A DNA stretch of 58,422 bases. It comes from a virus. The stretch is taken from positions 1 through 58,422 of the IMG/VR virus record IMGVR_UViG_3300021963_000148. The stretch is one strand, 5' to 3'. This document shows, one piece after another, positions 53,604-58,422 of the stretch. The position numbers and the translations under genes were made by a program. The notes under the pieces were generated by a model. It was not told the DNA's origin. It saw nothing but the letters and a program-made list of their open reading frames with translations, and made no database searches. Position 1 is the stretch's first letter; the number at the start of each line of letters is the position of its first letter.

Positions 53604-53632
53604 AGAAGGTCTCTTTTGAGGCCTTTTCTTTT
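53604..53632 (+). terminator. Rho-independent terminator
   Basis: gagaaggtctc-tttt-gaggccttttc stem with one G-U near the middle, followed by tctttt. Confidence 0.7.
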
Positions 53633-53663
53633 GGCAAAAAAATATTTTGATACATACTTGACC

Positions 53664-53698
53664 TTGCTAAATAAAAAGCGCATACTATAACATATGCG
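53664..53698 (+). promoter_or_regulatory. gp32 promoter region with hairpin around the -10
   Basis: TTGCTA at 53664 and TATAAC at 53686-53691 (16-base spacer). The -10 lies in the 8-base loop of the perfect 6-bp stem cgcata/tatgcg (53679-53684, 53693-53698). TTGACC at 53658 is another -35 candidate with poorer spacing. TTGCTAAA resembles a T4 MotA box, but the spacing is not exact. Confidence 0.4.
53666..53673 (+). promoter_or_regulatory. Late promoter box GCTAAATA
   Basis: Late-type box 69 bases before the gp32 ATG. It would give a ~64-base leader holding the hairpin above and the ribosome site aaggagg. Confidence 0.5.
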
Positions 53699-53742
53699 TA
53701 CAAGGCATAACATTTTAGGCATAACACAAGGAGGCATTTAAA

Positions 53743-54717
53743 ATGGCAACATTAGCAGAAATTCGTGCGAAACTTCAAGAAGCACAAACAGGCCCAAGCG
53801 GCAAATCAAGCGGCGGCGACAACGCAATTTATCCACACTGGAACATGGAAGAAGGTAAAGAAGCAACTATTCGTTTCTTGCCAGATGGTGATTCATCTAA
53901 CACATTCTTCTGGGCAGAACGTGCGATGATCAAATTGCCATTCGCTGGTATCAAAGGCGACACAGGCAGCAAGCCAGTACAAGTACAAGTCCCATGTATG
54001 GAAATGTGGAATGAAACATGTCCAATTCTTTCAGAAGTGCGTGGCTGGTTCAAAGACAAGTCGTTAGAAGATATGGGCCGTAGATACTGGAAAAAGCGTT
54101 CATACATTTTCCAAGGTTACGTAGTGAAAAGTCCTATCGCCGAAGATACGACACCAGAAAACCCAATTCGTAGATTTATTATTGGTCCTCAAATCTATCA
54201 AATCATCCGTTCAGCATTGATGGATCCAGAACTCAATGAGTTGCCAACAGATTTCTTACACGGTGTTGATTTCCGTATTGCTAAGACATCTAAAGGTGGC
54301 TATGCTGATTATTCTACTTCTAAATGGTCACGTAACGAACGTGCTCTATCAGCTGAAGAAGCAGCAGCGATTGAAACACATGGTTTGTTTAATCTCAAAG
54401 ATTTCTTACCTAAGAAACCAACTGATGTCGAACTTAAAGTTATCAAAGAGATGTTTGAAGCATCTGTTGATGGCGAAGCTTATGACATGGATCGTTGGGG
54501 TCAATACTTCAAACCAGCAGGCATGAGCCAAGCAACTGGTGATCCTTTGAAGGCATCATCACGCCCAGCGGCTGTTGCTGACGAAGTTGATGACGAGCCT
54601 GCTCCAGCAGTAAGCCGTCCTGCTCCAGTAGCAGAGACTCAAACAGCAGCCCCTGCTTCTGAAAATAACAGTCGTGCGCAAGACATCCTTGCCATGATTC
54701 GTAACCGTCAGAAGTAA
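53743..54717 (+). CDS. 32: Single-stranded DNA-binding protein gp32
   Basis: 324 residues (T4 gp32 301). The sequence NMEEGKEATIRFLPDGD, VPCMEMWNETCPILSEVRGWF, RYWKKRSYIFQGYVV and RRFIIGPQIYQII are the OB-fold core of gp32. Of the T4 zinc site (one His, three Cys) only two Cys (85, 93) are evident here, as in related aquatic phages. The C-terminal part (residues 260-310) is a Pro/Ala/Glu-rich flexible tail ending in an amphipathic helix (AQDILAMIRNRQK), the expected contact arm for replication and recombination partners. Very strong ribosome site aaggagg. T4 gp32 regulates its own mRNA through the leader. Confidence 0.92.
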   Translation: MATLAEIRAKLQEAQTGPSGKSSGGDNAIYPHWNMEEGKEATIRFLPDGDSSNTFFWAERAMIKLPFAGIKGDTGSKPVQVQVPCMEMWNETCPILSEVRGWFKDKSLEDMGRRYWKKRSYIFQGYVVKSPIAEDTTPENPIRRFIIGPQIYQIIRSALMDPELNELPTDFLHGVDFRIAKTSKGGYADYSTSKWSRNERALSAEEAAAIETHGLFNLKDFLPKKPTDVELKVIKEMFEASVDGEAYDMDRWGQYFKPAGMSQATGDPLKASSRPAAVADEVDDEPAPAVSRPAPVAETQTAAPASENNSRAQDILAMIRNRQK

Positions 54718-54728
54718 TATGACTAAAC

Positions 54729-54762
54729 ATAGAGTGTGGCGTAATGCCACGCTCTATTTCTC
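54729..54762 (+). terminator. Hairpin between gp32 and uvsX
   Basis: atagagTgtggc-gtaat-gccacGctctat, a 12-bp stem with one T-G pair, followed by ttct. A probable partial terminator that lowers uvsX relative to gp32. Confidence 0.65.
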
Positions 54763-54777
54763 AACAGGGCTATAATA

Positions 54778-55857
54778 ATGACAAAAGCATTCGATATTTC
54801 TAAATTTAGAAAATCAATAACTAAATCCATCGAAGGACTTAGTGTTGGTTTTAATGATCCAACAGACTGGATTTCAACAGGCAACTATGCCTTAAACTAT
54901 TTGATCAGCGGCAACTTTAATCGTGGTGTTCCGTTGGGCAAAGTCACAGTATTTGCTGGCGAATCTGGCGCAGGTAAATCATATATCTGCTCAGGCAATC
55001 TTATTCGTCACGCACAAGAACAAGGTATCTATCCAATTTTAATTGACAGCGAAAACGCTCTAGATGAAAAATGGCTACACGCACTAGGTGTAGATACCAG
55101 CGAAGGTAAACTGTTAAAACTTAACATGGCAATGATCGACGATGTTGCTAAAACCATTCATGAATTTATGAATGAGTACAAAGCAATGGCAGACGAAGAC
55201 AAACCTAAGGTTTTATTTGTTATTGATTCACTAGGTATGTTACTGACTCCAACAGACGTTAATCAGTTTGAAGCAGGCGATCTTAAAGGTGACATGGGCC
55301 GTAAACCTAAGGCACTAACCGCATTGGTTCGTAACTGCGTTAACATGTTCGGTAGCCATAATGTTGGTCTAGTAGCAACTAATCACACATATGCTAGCCA
55401 AGATATGTTTGATCCAGATGACAAGATCTCCGGCGGACAAGGCTTTATCTATGCGTCTAGTATTGTTGTTGCTATGCGTAAGCTGAAGTTAAAAACAGAC
55501 GCCGACGGCAATAAGACTACAACTGTAAATGGTATTCGTGCCGCATGTAAGATCATGAAAACACGTTACGCAAAGCCATTTGAAAGTGTACAAGTTGAAA
55601 TTCCTTATGAAACAGGTATGAGTCCATATAGTGGATTAGTCGACTTGTTTGAAGCCAAAGGTATGCTCAAGAAAGAAGGAAACAGTCTTGTATATGTGAC
55701 CAAAGAAGGTGAGATCATCAAGCAGTTCCGCAAGGCTTGGGAGAAAAATGAAAAGGACGGTCTTACCATTATGATGGAAGACATTTCAAAACATGGCGAA
55801 AATTCCGTATCAGAGATAACTACAAATGTTGAACCTGAAACGGAGACCCAAGAATGA
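54778..55857 (+). CDS. uvsX: UvsX RecA-like recombinase
   Basis: 359 residues (T4 UvsX 391). Walker A GESGAGKS (61-68), Walker B VLFVIDSLG near 145, DNA-binding loop regions FEAGDLKGDMGRKPKAL and KISGGQGFIYASS. It forms filaments on ssDNA covered by gp32 and starts recombination-dependent replication. Follows gp32 closely, while in T4 the two genes are far apart. Ribosome site aggg. Overlaps the next gene by ATGA. Confidence 0.93.
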   Translation: MTKAFDISKFRKSITKSIEGLSVGFNDPTDWISTGNYALNYLISGNFNRGVPLGKVTVFAGESGAGKSYICSGNLIRHAQEQGIYPILIDSENALDEKWLHALGVDTSEGKLLKLNMAMIDDVAKTIHEFMNEYKAMADEDKPKVLFVIDSLGMLLTPTDVNQFEAGDLKGDMGRKPKALTALVRNCVNMFGSHNVGLVATNHTYASQDMFDPDDKISGGQGFIYASSIVVAMRKLKLKTDADGNKTTTVNGIRAACKIMKTRYAKPFESVQVEIPYETGMSPYSGLVDLFEAKGMLKKEGNSLVYVTKEGEIIKQFRKAWEKNEKDGLTIMMEDISKHGENSVSEITTNVEPETETQE

Positions 55858-56090
55858 AAGATGATTTGATTGCCGATATCTGGAATGTAATGAGCGAGCA
55901 TATTCCAGAAAAATTCAAAAAAGACGTAGCCGCAGACTTTGTTAGTACTCTGTTAGACTACGGTGTAAAAGAATCAGTGCTCGACAATCTTTTAGGAATT
56001 GATCCTTTCCTTGACGAAGCTATAGAATATTCCCTAGACGGAGAAGACTACAGCGACGATGAGGATAGTTATGATGATGAGGATCAATGA
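55854..56090 (+). CDS. Small acidic protein after UvsX
   Basis: 78 residues. Helical N-terminal 55 residues (DLIADIWNVMSEHIPEKFKKDVAADFV) and a strongly acidic tail (SDDEDSYDDEDQ). Overlaps uvsX and the next gene by ATGA, which makes translational coupling likely. Possibly a recombination accessory that interacts through its DNA-mimic tail; not recognised. Confidence 0.65.
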   Translation: MKDDLIADIWNVMSEHIPEKFKKDVAADFVSTLLDYGVKESVLDNLLGIDPFLDEAIEYSLDGEDYSDDEDSYDDEDQ

Positions 56091-56542
56091 ACTGGTACGA
56101 TAAGATCTCCAAGGATATTTCACATATTCCAGACGCTGCTGTATATTATGAATCAGAATTACAAGCAGCAAAGGTTGAAGTTAAGATCTATGGGAATGTC
56201 GAAAAAGCAGCAGCAAATATGCCTGGAATAATCGAGCATCGCTTTAATCAGCTACAAGAGATTGAAGCGGTACTCGAGTACCTTAACATTGAACTACGTC
56301 GTTTAAAAAGTCAGCATTTTAGAAAATATCTTGAAAATTATCAACGTGCTTTGTCGTCAAGAGACTGTGAAAAATTTGTAGACGGCGAAGCTGACGTTGT
56401 AGACTTTGAGAAAATTATTAACGAATTTGCTCTGCTACGTAATAAGTGGCTAGGCATTATCAAAGCACTTGATCAAAAGCAATGGCAGTTAACTAACATT
56501 GTTAAACTGCGTGTTGCCGGTATGGAGGACGCAACGCTTTGA
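56087..56542 (+). CDS. Conserved hypothetical protein of the recombination block
   Basis: 151 residues, almost entirely helical, with a likely coiled coil at residues ~50-90 (NQLQEIEAVLEYLNIELRRLKSQHFRKYLENYQRAL). Its start overlaps the upstream stop (ATGA) and its stop overlaps the TTG start of the next gene. Similar helical proteins follow UvsX in other aquatic T4-like phages. No enzymatic motif. Confidence 0.6.
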   Translation: MNWYDKISKDISHIPDAAVYYESELQAAKVEVKIYGNVEKAAANMPGIIEHRFNQLQEIEAVLEYLNIELRRLKSQHFRKYLENYQRALSSRDCEKFVDGEADVVDFEKIINEFALLRNKWLGIIKALDQKQWQLTNIVKLRVAGMEDATL

Positions 56543-57327
56543 AAATAGGTATTATTGGTTTTGGTTTTGTAGGCGGCGCAGTAGGTTGGGCATATAGAAA
56601 TGCTGATCTTATTATTAGAGATCCTAAACTACAAGACTCAGCAAGTTTAGATAAGTTTGTAGATCGAGATGCTATCTTTATTTGTGTGCCTAGTCCGTCA
56701 ACGGAAGATGGCCACTGCGATACTTCTATCCTTGAACAAGTATTAAAAGAATTGTTGTTTGTAACAATTCAAAATCCCAAGGTTGTATTGATTAGTAAAT
56801 CTACTGCGCCACCGAGCGTCTATAAACGACTTCAACAAGAATATCCAAATCTTATTCATGTACCGGAGTTTTTAACACAGGCAAATGCCAATGCTGATTA
56901 TGCTAATGCAGACTACTGTGTTATTGGCGGAGATTACGATTGGGCAGTTAGAGCTCGAGAAGTCCTTGTCTACGGTCGTAAATTAACCCACAACAAACAT
57001 ATTATTGTCCCAATTGAAACTGCTTCAATGTACAAGTATATGATGAATAGTTATCTTGCTGCTAAAGTAACATTTATGAATGACTTTAAAAAACTTGCTG
57101 ACGCAGAAGGAGTTGATATCAAAGACCTAGCATACTTAGCGGCCTATGATGATCGAATTGGTACAACGCATATGGAAGTGCCAGGACCTGATGGCCAGTA
57201 TGGTTGGGGTGGCGCCTGTTTTCCTAAAGATGTTGCTGCGATAATAATGGAAGGACTAGACCTAGGAGTTGATCTTAAACTACTAGGCCGAGTTGAAGAT
57301 ATTAATAAGAAACATCGAGCTCTTTGA
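56539..57327 (+). CDS. Short UDP-glucose/GDP-mannose dehydrogenase-like protein
   Basis: 262 residues. It begins at TTG 56539 (TTGA overlap with the preceding stop; strong ggagg 10 bases upstream), because this gives the family start MKIGIIGFGFVG, with no ATG nearby. NAD loop G7-F-G9-F-V-G12, VPSPS (50-54), and the active-site GGACFPKD with Cys227 are present. Usual UGDHs are ~390-450 residues; the C-terminal UDP-binding domain is missing. Sugar oxidation may still be possible if the domain is supplied by another protein, or the substrate may differ. Ends antisense into the epimerase gene by 26 bases. Confidence 0.78.
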   Translation: MKIGIIGFGFVGGAVGWAYRNADLIIRDPKLQDSASLDKFVDRDAIFICVPSPSTEDGHCDTSILEQVLKELLFVTIQNPKVVLISKSTAPPSVYKRLQQEYPNLIHVPEFLTQANANADYANADYCVIGGDYDWAVRAREVLVYGRKLTHNKHIIVPIETASMYKYMMNSYLAAKVTFMNDFKKLADAEGVDIKDLAYLAAYDDRIGTTHMEVPGPDGQYGWGGACFPKDVAAIIMEGLDLGVDLKLLGRVEDINKKHRAL

Positions 57328-58216
57328 GTTTTTCTTCTACGTAATCTTCTATACGTTTAGTAGGTTGCCAACCTAGTACAGTTTTAATTTTTTCGTTGTT
57401 GGCCAATGTGATATAAGCCTCGCCTAATCGCGGGGCTATCATTTTTGTATTCTCTGAAATCATCGCAGCAAGTTCTAGCACAGAATGATTTGTACCTGTG
57501 CCAACATTAAACACTTCACCGTATCGTTCGTGATCTACAGACATTGCTAGTATATTAGCATTTACAATATCGCCGACGTGAGTAAAATCTCTACGTTGTG
57601 TTCCGTCTGGAACTATGGTTAATGATTCGCCTGCTTTGTGTTGTCTTAGAAACAAACCTACCACAGGAGCATATGGACCACGTAAGGGTTCTCTATCGCC
57701 ATAGACATTAAAATATCTAAAAATCACAGTTGGTAATTTAAATAAATCCGTGTACATTTTACATAGTTTTTCGCCGGATACTTTTGATACTGAATAAGGA
57801 TTAAGACAATCGTCTGGCATGTCTTCACTCAAGGGTGGTTCATTTTTTAAACCGTAACCAGATGATGTGGAACTATACATCACTTTTTTGACACCGGCTT
57901 CCCTACTACATTGTAATACTGTTGCTGTGCCTAGTACATTGGTTTTAACAGTTCGCAGTGGGTTTAAAATTGTAGGCTGTATTCTAGATTCAGCAGCACA
58001 ATGGAATACGTAATCAACACCTTCGTATAATTCTCTTGTTAATTCATAGTCAGCAATGTCGTATTTGTAATACCAAGCTCTATTATTATAATAAAATTGA
58101 TCGTGTGTTTCTGCTGTTTCTGTATCAAGAACAACAACTTCGTGTCCTAGGTCTATTAAGCGATCAACAATATGTGAGCCAATAAACCCAGCTCCTCCAG
58201 TTACTAATGATTTCAT
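57302..58216 (-). CDS. NAD-dependent nucleotide-sugar epimerase/dehydratase (SDR)
   Basis: 304 residues from ATG 58216, which overlaps the stop of the upstream glycosyltransferase (ATGA); the TTG 15 bases earlier is not needed. Extended SDR: GGAGFIGS (7-14), catalytic Ser near 116, Y141-x3-K145 (NPYSVSK), FRYFNVYGDRE and RRDFTHVGDIVNANI. This is the UDP-glucose/UDP-GlcNAc 4-epimerase or dTDP-glucose-dehydratase class; the exact substrate cannot be told from sequence. With the GT25-like gene upstream and the UGDH-like gene convergent, it forms a third nucleotide-sugar module. Confidence 0.82.
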   Translation of the reverse strand: MKSLVTGGAGFIGSHIVDRLIDLGHEVVVLDTETAETHDQFYYNNRAWYYKYDIADYELTRELYEGVDYVFHCAAESRIQPTILNPLRTVKTNVLGTATVLQCSREAGVKKVMYSSTSSGYGLKNEPPLSEDMPDDCLNPYSVSKVSGEKLCKMYTDLFKLPTVIFRYFNVYGDREPLRGPYAPVVGLFLRQHKAGESLTIVPDGTQRRDFTHVGDIVNANILAMSVDHERYGEVFNVGTGTNHSVLELAAMISENTKMIAPRLGEAYITLANNEKIKTVLGWQPTKRIEDYVEEKLKELDVSY

Positions 58217-58422
58217 TTTAATGTGTCCCAATTTATGCGTCTAACTAATGATTCTTTTTCATCCATTGTTTTTGATCTACCGATTACCTGAGGATGTATT
58301 TCCATTTTTATTATTTCTGAGTTCATCGCAACATCTGAAATTATGTAAGAATTTTTGTATGTTTCTACTAATTTTTTAGCAGCCACAGGTTTAATAATAT
58401 ATCCCGAAGTTCCTGGAATAAA
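58213..58422 (-). CDS. Glycosyltransferase, GT25-like (3' end only)
   Basis: The minus strand is open from the window end (58422) to a TGA at 58213-58215; 69 residues are visible. FIPGTSGYIIKPVAAKKLVE followed by DVAMNSEIIKMEIHPQVIGR follows the C-terminal pattern of family 25 glycosyltransferases (LPS galactosyltransferases, T.GY.I...A.KLL...PVD), which end with a segment on the acceptor side. The start lies outside the window. ATGA overlap with the epimerase supports a joint operon. Family call is moderate because only the end is seen. Confidence 0.5.
   Translation of the reverse strand, partial: FIPGTSGYIIKPVAAKKLVETYKNSYIISDVAMNSEIIKMEIHPQVIGRSKTMDEKESLVRRINWDTLK

Overview
The window is a 58 kb piece of a T4-like contractile-tailed phage (class Caudoviricetes) of the type found in aquatic Gram-negative bacteria. 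The sequence shows this through a set of T4 morphogenesis and replication homologues: neck proteins gp13 and gp14, tail-sheath stabiliser gp15, dNMP kinase, sheath gp18, tube gp19, gp4-like head completion protein, probable gp16, large terminase gp17, gp32 and UvsX. T4-type late promoter boxes (NNTAAATA, twice perfect TATAAATA) stand before most structural genes. I see no photosynthesis genes. A small Lys/Ala-rich secreted protein and several LPS-type sugar genes point to a proteobacterial host, possibly a betaproteobacterium, but this is inference. I found no tRNA, integrase, transposase or CRISPR array. No stretch longer than 300 bases lacks a gene.

Layout. 1-20969: adsorption apparatus, all on the + strand. 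It begins with the 3' part of a very repetitive fibre gene, followed by small virion proteins, two paralogous ~2,000-residue proteins (saccharide-binding-like repeats, beta-helix, six-bladed-propeller-like blocks), three tandem glycine/cysteine-rich adhesin-like proteins and a possible fibre-assembly factor. 20970-23845: a GT9-like glycosyltransferase plus NodU/CmcH-type carbamoyltransferase cassette between two hairpin terminators. 23862-33863: three more virion proteins, including one of 2,610 residues. 33868-36750: a five-gene overlapping operon that encodes most of ADP-heptose synthesis (HldC-like adenylyltransferase, HldA-like kinase, cupin, HAD phosphatase, HldD epimerase). 36716-40132: a minus-strand operon, gp14-gp15-two small proteins. 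40153-53310: the core morphogenesis block (gp13, dNMP kinase, gp18, gp19, tube-like protein, gp4, gp16, a probable prohead internal protein, gp17 and a conserved 632-residue protein), interrupted by a minus-strand HNH-like gene. 53335-58422: a secreted small protein, gp32, UvsX, two small conserved proteins, a short UDP-glucose-dehydrogenase-like protein, then a convergent minus-strand sugar epimerase and the 3' end of a GT25-like glycosyltransferase.

How the parts work together. The left half builds a large, modular, probably glycan-binding tail-tip apparatus. The three sugar modules (GT9/carbamoyltransferase, heptose operon, UGDH/epimerase/GT25) could re-dress the host surface or decorate phage products. 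Two regulatory patterns stand out. First, five genes have a late promoter box ending exactly 5 bases before the ATG with no convincing Shine-Dalgarno, which predicts leaderless late mRNAs. Second, sigma70-like promoters before the heptose operon, the dNMP kinase and the glycosyltransferase cassette have their -10 element inside the loop of a hairpin. Read-through RNA would therefore fold and terminate, or hide the start site, while locally started RNA would not.
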